Assembly: GCF_024586455.1 (NCBI RefSeq)
Contig: NC_065922.1
Location: 78,661,106-78,725,105, forward strand
From: Bactrocera neohumeralis
Lineage: Eukaryota > Arthropoda > Insecta > Diptera > Tephritidae
Direction: 5' to 3'
Length of the DNA: 64,000 nucleotides
In this document: positions 27,901 through 39,900 of the stretch, in pieces
Numbering within the stretch: position 1 is the stretch's first letter
How the letters are laid out: every line of letters begins with the position of its first letter
Made by a program: the position numbers and the translations under genes
Notes under the pieces: model-generated
Told to the model about the DNA's origin: nothing
Database searches by the model: none
The model's input: only the letters and a program-made list of their open reading frames with translations

Positions 27901-30900
27901 AATTAACTTAACTTTGCGTTTTTGTTTATGTTTATGTTTATTAATCCCATTCGTTGTAAATTTTATGCTGCTATGTTGACAATAAATGCTTATTAAAAAT
28001 TCATTAAAATATGTTTATTTTCGAAAAAATGTTTTTAGTTTCCCAGATTTAGCTTTGCACATTTCCGTGGTGTAGAAGTCATAGCTTTGCATCATTTCGT
28101 TTTTAAAAAGACTAAGCTGTATATATAAACTTTTTTCCCGTCACAGTCTATAGGGCCGATTACAGATAACCGTCGCCGTTTACTGTTGCAACTGATCAGC
28201 CGCGAACAGAACTTTATCGCAGCGCTGCACTTCGGCATGCAGCGTTTCGTTCAGCCGTTGCAAGACCGCAAAGATCTCATATCGCCAAATGATCATCGGA
28301 CACTCTTTCAGAACATTGACGAGCTGTTGCGCATCTCCGAGGATATACTGGAACAACTGTGCAATGATGATCAGGAACCACAAATGAACTTTGCCTCCCG
28401 TGTGTATCTTTCCAAAACCACCGCTATTTGTGCGGCCTATAAAAAGTATTGCAATGGCATCAAGCGAGCTGACTGTGTGCTAGTACGTTTGCTTATCGCA
28501 TAATTTCTTTACATTTTAATATAATATTAACATTTTCCCAGGTGAACAAGTCGCGACAAATGGGCTCGGAGTTCGTTGCCTTCATTACAGAACCACAAGT
28601 GCCGCGAAAACGCCCAGATCTTACGATGTTTATTCATAGACCCTTGCAGCATTTTCGTGAAATATTGAAGCTAATGCAACTGCTCGCTTCCAACTGTCAC
28701 GTTGATACCGAGGAACATAAAAATTTCACTACTGTAATCGCTGAGCTTCAGGCTGCGTATCGCGAAATTACTGTGAGCAGTGGCTTAATGGAGCCGCTTG
28801 GCGAAGGCCGGCCTTTGCTCACGTTGCAAGATCTCGAGTCCCGCATGGTCTTCACTAAGTGCAAACCATTCACGCTGGCCGTACAAGGACGCCAATGGAT
28901 ATTTGGTGGCGATCTGTCACGCGTGGAAGGCCGCTCCGTGAAACCCTACTGGACCTTGCTCTTTAGTGATATCATCGTGTTTGCAAAGGTCAGCCGAGAC
29001 CGCGTCTTATTCATAACCGAGGAGCCTATTCCAATTGCGAATATTGTAGATTCCTGTTTTCATATGCGTAAAAAAAGTTAGTCTGAATTCAACATCCAAT
29101 CGAGAGCAATTATTAATAAATTTTCATTTGTACCGCAGCCACAGAGTTCCGTCTTACAGTCGATCCGAACGGGCGTTTGGCCGAGAGCCCAACCGGCTAT
29201 TGTGCACCGGATCTTACTCGCACACCCAAGAAAAGTGCTCGTCGAAAGAGTCTTCTGCTGCGAGCGCCCTCTTTAGAGCTAAAAGCTGTCTGGCAGAACC
29301 TCTTACAACGTCAAATGTGGGTTATTTTTCAAAGTTGTTTGAAATTTCTACATTAATTATAATTATTTGCAGTTTTTTGGTAAATGCCGCCCTTGGATCG
29401 ACGCCGCTCTCAAGTCCACTAGATTCTCCCGATGTGCTTAATACTCTAGTGCCACTTAGTGATATCGGAATTGCATCTGCATCCATTGGCTCGATCAAGC
29501 ACTCATCCATGGACAGCATCAACGCAAAAAACAGTCAGCAACAGGTGCGTTTATTACGTCAGGGTGGCCATTTGGCAACCGGCGATTCCTATGAAAACTT
29601 ACAACGTCTCGCCAGCACACTGGTCGCTTCGCGCTGCAGTACACGCATGACCCAAACCACGCGAACTGCTTCCTGTTCCTCCCAAACAGCATCGCCGGCG
29701 CGCCACACACTCACAGGTTGTCTTGGGGGTCACGGTGGTGGTATTGCTGGGCTTAGTGGTCTCACAGACAGTGCACCTTCGCTGCGCTCATTAACATTAA
29801 CGCGACGCCATTTAGTTGCCCAGCAGCTGGATGCGCGACCTTTGGCAGCTGCTCGTGCATACAACTCAAGCGCAAATAACTCCAGTACTTGGCTCAGCTT
29901 AAGTGGCAGCAGCCTGAACACACAAACGTTATGTTCCGGAGAGCATTTGCCCACTTGCAAGTGTCTCACCGCTATCCCAGAGGCAGCATGTGAGCCCGCC
30001 GCTGCCGATACAAAACATGACATCGACACATTTTTCTTGCAACAACGTTGCGCTGACGGAGGTGAACGACTGCTTTTAATCGACGGACAAGGACGCTATT
30101 GTGTAACTACGACGGCCAAGAGTAATGCACGATCTCCTCGACGTAGCGATAGTGCATTGCACACCACTCAAGCGGCAATGTCAACGCCAGCTCGGAGTGT
30201 GCGTAGCGTTGTGACAAGCTCTGCAATTGCTACCACCAGTAGACCACCTAAGTTACTAGAGTTTTCGCTTAGCTCAGTGGGACGCTCCTTTATTGACGAA
30301 ACCGATGTGGCGCGACCAAATGACTCGCAGAACCTCTCACTGACGACTCCCGATACACCCACACCGAATATATCGCCTTCCTCGCAGCCATGCCATTCAG
30401 ATGCATTCTCTAATGATTTTGTTCCCACTCAAAATATAAAAACACAAGAACACGAAAAAGCCAACAAAGTTGATATTAACACTTGCTCAGATACTGATGT
30501 TAATGGGAAAGTAGATAAAGGAGAAGAGCGCAAAAAATCACATGTTGCCAAAGACATACCATTGGCGCAATTTGGTGGATCTTGGGATCTACTCGAGTTG
30601 GATATGAACCTTCAGGAAGTGAACATTGATCCTTCCTACGATACTGATGTGGAAGAATGCATATTTATGGGAGATGAACATGAGGTGGACGAAGATGATG
30701 AGATCGATGTGAGTGTTGTTGTGGACGATCCATTTGGAGTACTACCGACAAAACCGACGCCTCCAGACTCATTGGATCTGTGATTTGATTTTTGGTTAGA
30801 AGGTGCAGGTATTTACGATGAGGACGACGATCTGGACGGTGAGAACAATAGAGACGAGAATGACTTTGATTGTCACATAGAATACCAAGTATTAACTAAC

Positions 30901-33900
30901 TGAAGACCATACAACGTAACAATTTGAGCCAAATGCAAACACATGCCGACTGACATTAGCGACAATGTATAAAACAACTTTTCAATTATACGCTCATTTC
31001 CTAGATATTTTATTGACATTGAAAACATTTACTATCCATTTCACAAAACTTAAATGGAGCCGCTTATTCCATGGAAACCTCACTACTTCCGCACACCCAA
31101 ATTCATACTATAGCAAATACATGTATTGCCGTATACCACCGATCCCTCTCAAACACTAATCCGTCGTTTGCTTGCTCTCACTTGCACGCTCCTCAGCCAC
31201 ATTGACTTCGATGCTTCCGCAAAATAAAACCAGAAACATTTAGATATTAGAGTTGATATTGTTTTTGTTGTTTTGCCCTTAGCCCAGGCCAACTACACTT
31301 TGACAGATGTGTTGTTGTGGTCAACGCGTGCGCGTAGCGTTGTGCTGTGCGCGACCCCTTACCCCAAAATTATTCAAGTAAGCGAAGCCCAGCGGCTTGT
31401 TACCAAAGCTCAGCCGGTTGATTAAAGACAAAATGGATAAATAAGTGCCATACGCTTAGATAGGACATACATACACGAATTCAGTTGAAAAAATTACAAC
31501 TCATCATTACGGTTGTTTAGTCTTAGAAGACGCAAATAGAGTAATTAAGTTTAAAGTAGATTTCAACAAAGTAGCTTAATTACGTATTGATTTATTTGTT
31601 GTTGTTGATATGTGTGTAAACAATAAACTAACCGTTGTACAATGATTTACGCAACATGCCACAAAGAAAGCGGTATGATAACTAGTTACGAGTTTTAGAT
31701 TCATGTTCCGAAGAGTATGTTCATTACTTTGCTTATATAACGTTTAACCCAAAACACACTACTTATATATGGAACAATGGAAAATGGAAAATTGTTAATG
31801 GCTCAAGAATTGACGCGCACAAAGAGCGAACTAATTATTAGAAATCACCACTGGTGAGGTAGAAGTTATTGATGATATGGTAGTCGACTATTTTATTTAA
31901 TTCCTTGTATTTGTGAGTAAGTAGTTCAGATATAATAACGGTTGTTACTACTAATTAAGGTTTTTGTAGCTCAAACTAAAATCGTAGAATTTTTATGTTC
32001 TATCAAATTCGAATTAAATAGCAAATAAGTTGTTAATATTAAAAACTTTATAAAGCTAGCTAATATGGCTAACTACAACAAAGATATTCCTGCCGAAACA
32101 CTCATGTACATATATGTATATAGTGCTCTCAAGATCAAATTTTACCCGACAAACAGCTGGCAAAAGCTCGCACTAATTGACGTGTAATAATCCAGAAAAA
32201 TCTATTTTATCGATGCGGTTTGCGCGCACAGTTTACATGGTCCGGTTTAATTTGATCTTGAGTGCATAAGTGCATCCCTTTTTTACAGCATAGCCGATTA
32301 CCAGTAGTCCAGTGTTGGAGTTAGTAAACACTGCTCTAAACTTTATTTGCAAAATTCGTTTTTTATTCTATTTTGTTTATTTAAATTTAAAAATTATTTG
32401 TACGAGTATAAAAGGATATTCTGGTCTAGACGCCTAAATTTGAGGCAATTTTCAAACCAAGATAAAACAAGTAAGGAAGGGCTAAGTTCGGGTGTCACCG
32501 AACATTTTATACTCTCGCATGATAAAGTGATAATCAAGATTTCATTATCCGCCATTTACATATTTTTTTTATTTTGCTGTAAAATTAATCAGATTAGCAG
32601 TTCCTGAGATATGGTTTTTGGTCCATAAGTGGGCGACGCCACGCCCATTTTCAATTTAAAAAGAAAGCCTGGGTGCAGCTTCCTTCTGCCATTTCTTCCG
32701 TAAAATTTAATGTTTCTGACGTTTTTTTAACGCACTTTTAGTGATTTTCAACATAACCTTTGTATGGGAGGTGGGCGTGGTTATTATCTGATTTCTTCCA
32801 TTTTTGAACTGTATATGGAAATGCCTGAAGGAAACGACTCTATAGAGTTTGGTTGACATAGCTATAGCAGTTTCTGAGATATGTACAACAAACTTAGTAG
32901 GGGGCGGGGCCACGGCCACTTTTCCAAAAAAATTTCGTCCAAATATGCCCCTTCCTAATGCGATCCTTTGTGCCAAATTTCACTTTAATGTCTTTATTTA
33001 TGGCTTAGTTATGACACTTTATAGGTTTTCGGTTTTCGCCATTTGGTGGGCGTGGCAGTGGGCCGATTTTGCCCATCTTCGAACTTAACCTTCTTATGGA
33101 GCCAAGAAATACGTGTACCAAGTTTCATCATGATATCTCAGTTTTTACTCAAGTTACAGCTTGCACGGACGGACGGACAGACGGACGGACAGAGGGAGGG
33201 ACAGACGGACGAACGGACGAACGGACAGACAGATCCGGATTTCAACTCTACTCGTCACCCTGATCAATTTGGTATATATAACCCTATATCTGACTCTTTT
33301 AGTTTAAGGACTTACAAACAACCGCTATGTGAACAAAACTATAATACTCTCTTTAGCAACTTTGTTGCGAGAGTACAAAAATTAAGAATATTTTTACTAT
33401 TACCGGCTGGTGAAGTGGAGCGACATGATTTCAACTGTTGGAGGACTAAACCCAAAAATTCGTCACTAGCAAATAAGTTGCCATCGGATTGATCTTTGAC
33501 TAAGAAAAAAATCATAAAATGGCGTCAACTTATAAAAAAAAGGTTTTTACGCCTTTTCTTGATCCTTTCGAACTTTTTAAAAATACTTGAAATTAAAATT
33601 TTCCAAAAGCGGAGGCAGAAGCGAAAAGAAGATGTATAATAAAGATGTGTATCAAATTTCAAAGGAATCGGTTAAGTACAATTCGGAATATCAAGTAAAC
33701 AACCTCAAAAAAAGGCGTTTCGAGAAAAACGCGTTCAAAGTTTTACGTTAACAAACGTTAACGGTCTAGTTGCTACGACACTAAAACGCCAAAACCTTCG
33801 GAAATAATTTGAATTTCGAAAAATCCTTTTAGGAAGATATTTTCGAATACCTAAACTAAAGAATTATGAAACAAAAATTTAGGTTTTTTCAAATTTCTAG

Positions 33901-36900
33901 ACTAGAAGACCACACGAGTCAGATTAGCTTAGTAAAAAACATTGAGTTCAGTTTAGTTGATCAACAATTTAGTTATTAGCACAAAAGTAGAATCAAAGCC
34001 TCGCTGGTAAGACGCTATAATTCTTATTGTAGCTTCAAAACTCTTAGATATTGAAATGCTATTTCATTTTACTATTTAAATTGGCGATTGTGTTATTTAA
34101 AAGTCAAAAATTTTACTTAACAATCATTAACTATTTTTACGCAAAAGCTTTCAGAGAAGTTATATCGGAAAGCCAACACAATTTGGCTAGATGAGTTAGC
34201 GCCCCCCCCCCTCAACACACGTTGAAAACTCCATAAACTCGTAGATTTTTCTCTAAACTATTATTGGTTGTAAGTAAATCTCATTTAATCTAATATTAAA
34301 ATGCAATTATGAAAGTAAGTCAAATTCAAATCCACCACAAAAATGCTTCCAAATACTTCCTTTTGCAATCAGAATTATTCCATTTTAATAACAATGCTCA
34401 AATTTGAAATTTTAATAACAATGCTCAAATTTGTTTATAGTTAGTACAAATTTACAAAACATAATTAATATAAAATCGTTGTCCAAACAAAAAAAAGCAA
34501 AAAAAACACAAGAAACTGCAAACTAATAAAGAGTTACAAAATTATATACATACATACTTGGAGTGTATGTAAGCCTAAGTGGAAAAGTAAATATATGTGC
34601 TTTTTACAATCAATCCTTAACGAAACGAAATTATTTTACAGTTATTTAAATAATTACATACATCGACTTTTGAGAATTAAAAACTCGCTACACTCTAGTC
34701 GCTTGGCAAGTTTCAAATAATAATATAAAAATTAAAAATCGCTATAAATTTCATTAGTAAGCAATACGATTACATAGCATACGAAGACATACCAAAGTAC
34801 ATAGTACACCACAAGCATATAATTACATAGAAATACTTGTAAAATATTATCATCAGACACTCATGTAGTTTAAACAATGTAGCTTAATTGATTATATAAA
34901 TATTTATAGATACATCTCTTCGTTCAAAGTGTATTAATAGTCATTAGTAAGTGAGTAAGTGATTTTCATTTACAGTAATGCATTACAACTTCTATCAGCG
35001 CAAGAAAGGGCTGAACATATAGAGTTACTAAAAAAGCAAAAAAAATATTGCAATTGAAATTGAAGAAATTTATGAATGAGAATAAATAAAACAAAATATG
35101 ATTCTTTGAATAAAAACGCTTGTGAATTTATTTCGACGTTTTGAGTGTTGTGCTTTAGTTTTCGCTGCTGTTACACTTTACATGCCTCTTCGTTTACGTT
35201 TTCATTTTAATTTACAATTTATACTTCCTAACAAGCCTCCACCTTGGTGCAACTTCCCAAAGCAAAATAAACTAATTGACTATTTCAAAACTGAGAATTC
35301 GGCAGTATTTCCACTTCCTTAACAATATTTTCATTAAACATATTTTTTTAAATTAAAACTAAACCTTTCTACATAAAATAAATTAATGAATCAGGCACTG
35401 CAAACATCAAGAAGCCAAAAAATTATCTATATAAAATTGAAAGTTGTGATGGACTCCATTTCAAAAAATTATTACAAAAACAAAGCATTTCTTGCGCAGA
35501 AATACCTTTCTCGTTCCTTTTTTGATTTCGGTCGCCGCTGCTTGAATCGATATTGAACAATATTGCTATGAGCACAAGGCAGATCTATCGAAACTCTTCT
35601 AACTCCTAAACATTATTTGTTACAAGCGTTTTTAATCAAAGATTATCCAGTCGAGAATGTGACACATTTGTCCTATATTTGTAAATATTTAGAGCTTAAT
35701 TAGTTTGCTCAAATTTTTTTTATTAATTTCAAATGCAATAATTTTCACCTACAGTTCAGTAGAAACAATTTGAGTTTTTTTAACGTTTTCTTTGTAAAGT
35801 AGTTATTTTGCACGAAAGTTAAATGAGACCATCACAATTTTCCATTTTATAACAAAAATATTAATCTCAATGAAATCGAGTTTGTTTCTTAAGTCTTTTG
35901 AATATGAGCGCAAGTAGAGTCGCTCAGTGGTTCGAGGCGAAAGTGTAGCAATCTATTGGGCATCGAGTAAATTAACTCCTTAATTCCCCACTGCCCCTCT
36001 ACATTTCACTTCTCAATTACTATGCCTCCATGTGTGTATGTATTTGTATTCTTCACACAGCAGAAACGTCATTCTAACGCATCGGAGCAAATAGAAATGT
36101 TAATCGATGAAAAGTGTCGCATCCTAAACAAGACTGGCACTTCCAAGTCGAATGCTCTTCATCTTGCCAACTGGATGAAAGGTCAGCTGGACAAACAACA
36201 GGAGCAAGCGCGACTGGCAGCGCAGCGTTCACGCGAGAACATCAGTCATGAAGAGGAGCACTTACTCTATCCGGAGAATGATCAAGATGAGCGTATAACC
36301 TTTTGGACAAGGCAGCAGCTTGAGAAGCGCACCAAAGAACTAAATTTGGCCAAGGAAAATGGTAGTATGAAGGCCCGGCCGAATTTCGGCGGCAAACGTT
36401 TAAGTGGCGTGGAAGAGCTTAGCATGAGTGATGCCTACTCAGAGAACGTGAGTCAGTTGAGTCAATCTCACAGCACCACTTCTGGTAGTCAGGTAAGTCT
36501 CGTTTGACTTTTGCTAGTTCATCAAGTTCTTGCTTAGGTGTGCACATCATTGATGCTTTCATTTTTCATGCATATTACCTCAACTCATTGCCAGATCACC
36601 GTACGCTCTAGTCCCATTGTGCTTGATAAGCTAGCAGTCTGCCGTCATTGTCATAAGAATTGCCAACAAGCCGCTTTGGGTCTTCAACAGTCAATGTCAC
36701 CCGCTATGTCCGCCTTACACGCGCAACGCTCGGCCATTGGCGCAATGATCGCCGAAGGTAGTGTAGGTGGTGGTAGTGGCAGCGGACTGGTGTGTACGTC
36801 ACTGAAGGTTCAACATAGCCAGTCGTCACCCAATCGCTGCTGCAGACTCAATGGGAATGCTAGTCAGGCTGGCAGCTCCACTAGCATATCATCGAGTACT

Positions 36901-39900
36901 ATCACGGGCGATCAGCCCAGCGAACACTCATCCAAGGTAGTGGCTAGCAGTAGTAAACGGGAGACCGGTGATACCGAAAGTGATGTGGCTCAATTAATAA
37001 CTGACGATCTTTCGCAATCAGAGGCTACGGACGACAGCATCGGTGGAATACCCAGTAGCAGCAGCGGAGTCGCCGGTGTCGATGAAATACAACGCCGACT
37101 CACCGACAGCTTCAGTAAATTACGAATTCTAGACGAACGACGTGAGGCTAAAGGTTTGGATGTCAAGCCTGGACCACAGCCTATGCCTCGAATACAGGAC
37201 CCACAACATATTCAACAGACGGTATTTATGAATGGATATTGTTTATCGAGCTCATCTAGCGGTGATAGAGACAATGAAAAGAAAGCAGCTGGCGACAAAA
37301 AACCACAACCACAGCCAAGAACATACCGAGTTACATTACAAACTGCTACGAAGGAAACAGCAAAGGAAGCCGCCGACAAACAGGTGAAAACCATTGTTAC
37401 CATTACAGAAACAGCGCAAATAATCCGTACACAAGAGCAGGATCGAATGCAGGAGCAGGAAAGCGCGCATTTTGTGGATACGAGTCGCACTACAACGAAA
37501 AGCCCAAAGTCTCCACATATGCCTGTCATATTAAAATCTCCTAAGTCACCTGGCGCACCGGCCTCAGCGGCTCGGTTCATAGCATGCAATTGTCAATGCA
37601 CACCCGCTGATTTTCAAAATACCACACTCAGTCCCGATGAGGTGGAACAGCAGACTTGCAAACTGATCGATTCACCAAAGCAGTCACCTCAAATGCCACG
37701 TCAACTGCAGTTGCAGGGATCAGCGAATAGCATAATAACTGAAAAGACGCACAAGGTCTGCAAGTGCATTTGCGGTGACCAATCATTGGTTACAGCAAAG
37801 AATGAGCACTCATCATTCCCATTTAACGGTTTATCGGCGAGACAATTTGATATAAAACTCACACCCACTACTCCGCTGCCAACACCAACGTCTACATCAG
37901 CACCAGCACGCCCGTCCGCCTCCATGCCCACCAGCAACTTCGTGCCCACTATCGCTGTTGTACCACCCACGCCTGAGGCGTTGCTTACAATGACCTCGAC
38001 GAATGTTTGGGATAATAGCGGAACAAATTTAACAACTAGCACAACAACTCAGCTGCAGCTGAACAACACACCCGGCCAGGCGGTTATTGAAAATATTCCA
38101 GAGGACTCTTGCGATGAATCGCCCCTAGACGAAGAACCGCCCTATCGTCCGATGAATAATGCCCTACGGCGCTACGGCACTATGTCCAGCCTGGAGAAAC
38201 TGCCCTCAGATGATCGGATGGACGGCGACTTAGACGAATTAGAAAATGATGATGATAAAAGCGAAGTGCCTGGCGATACTGAAGAAGATGATGATGATCT
38301 GGATGATAAAGCACGTGCCGATACGGTAGACAATATGTGTGAAACCAGCAAGTCTAGCGTATACAGCAACGAAGTGGTGGCTGGCGGTTCATGTGTACTA
38401 GTGGGTGGTGTCTGGACAAGTCGAGCAAGCGGACTGGTGGGCGGCAACAAAATGTCGTTTTTCGAGGAATCACGAGCATTTATCGATAAATATTTAGGAA
38501 GGTGGAATCAAGAACAAACGACTTCCTCACCTGCTGCCACTACTTCCGAAACAGACGAACAAGTCGACGAATGCACCTCGGGTGCCACATCGGGCGAGGA
38601 AGTGTGGGGAACACCAACAAGTGGTGGAGACAATGACGATATGCATCTAGTAAACTCGGAAAATACATACTCAGTAAGAAAGTAAAAACAAGTGGGTGAA
38701 GCATATTCTAATACTACTTTCCACTATTTCTCATTTTTAGTCGCCTACCAAGTCAAGCAATTCACTAAATGATGACGACGATACCGAGCTAATGATGGAC
38801 GAACTACTTATGGCGCCACCAATGACTGCAAGCACCATTCGAGGACTATTGCCACGGTAAGTTCTAACGCGTAATTTATGCTTTCAATTAGTTGCAGATA
38901 TACTGTATTAAAAAGATGGACTTATATACATAGATAATAAATTTATTTGCTATAAGGGTTTATTCATAATATTTGTGTAGTTTCATTAGTGCTACTCGTA
39001 CTGTGGATATAAATCGGATTTGAAAGTAAATAAAAAGTATTGTATTCAAGACACGCATCAAATACTTTTTTATTCTTACATGTAAACGTATAAAACTAAA
39101 AAAAAAAAAAAAGTAACGTAACAAATAGTTGGGATATAGTCACACCTTAATTTTTGCGATATTTAGGTTCAACTAGAACATATATGTATGTATATTATGT
39201 ATAAATGTTTGGAAAAAAAATGTCAGCCGGATTTCAAATATAGCTCATATTCGGTGTAGAGATACGAGTACAATATCATTTGATATAGATTTTTATAACA
39301 ATTGCATTATTTAAATACAATTAGAAGTTTACTCTTAGTATATCAGAATGATCACTAGTTTGTAAATCTCATTGTAATCTCTGTTATAATTTACTTCATC
39401 AAATCATTTGAAATTCATCATTTAAAAATCAAACAAAAATTCCATTCATCAATGCTGTAGACGTCGCTTAGAGCCACTTTTTGAGGAGGAGACTGAGAGC
39501 GATGAAGAAAAGACCCAGCAGGAAAGTGAAGATGTTAAAAAGGTGGGTCAGCTTTTTGCGTTTGCATGTATAGTTTCAATATAGAAATCAAGAAGTTGTA
39601 TCAATTTTCTTATATGTATATGTAAATATTGTGCGTTTTGTTGAATCACAAGCTCACAGCTTCAAATATTTCCGAACATTTTGTAATTTATATTTAGTAG
39701 TGAACTAATAACAGTTATCGACATTTACTATTAATTGCCGTTAGAAATATTTTATTTATTTTTTATATTGTATAATCGAATCACGTTTTATCGTATGTCT
39801 TGTTCGCTTTTATTCGATTCTTATATTCTTTTCTTCATTACATCTATTTCTTTTCATACTACATCAACTTCATGCTTTCTGTTGCCCATTGGTGTATGCA

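Larger units (their letters stand above)
29545..36060 (+). other. Intron 7 (6.5 kb) with 3' UTR of the short isoform and repeats
   Basis: For the long isoform this is an intron from gtgcgt at 29545 to cttcacacag at 36060. Its first 1.4 kb is coding in the short isoform, then a 3' UTR with AATAAA at 31223 and 31622. It holds a foldback element (32125-32265), a 0.9-kb dispersed repeat (32467-33380), a second repeat (about 33590-33850) and a run of C bases near 34202-34212. From 34.3 to 36.0 kb I see only A+T-rich sequence. Confidence 0.7.

Noticed and set aside
30709..30808. Intron from GAT/gtgagt (30709) to gtgcag (30808) that would remove the short-form stop
   Set aside because: Both sites look acceptable, but the join does not keep the acidic downstream frame; it gives a different frame that ends after 23 codons. 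Noted as a weaker alternative to readthrough.
33043..33492. 149-codon open stretch with a GQTDGQREGQTDERT-type repeat
   Set aside because: It is the translated GGAC tandem array of a dispersed repeat, not a gene.
37212..38450. Long reverse-strand open stretches opposite exon 9 (and similar ones opposite exons 3, 12 and 13)
   Set aside because: Mirror effect of biased codon use in the forward exons; no independent domain.
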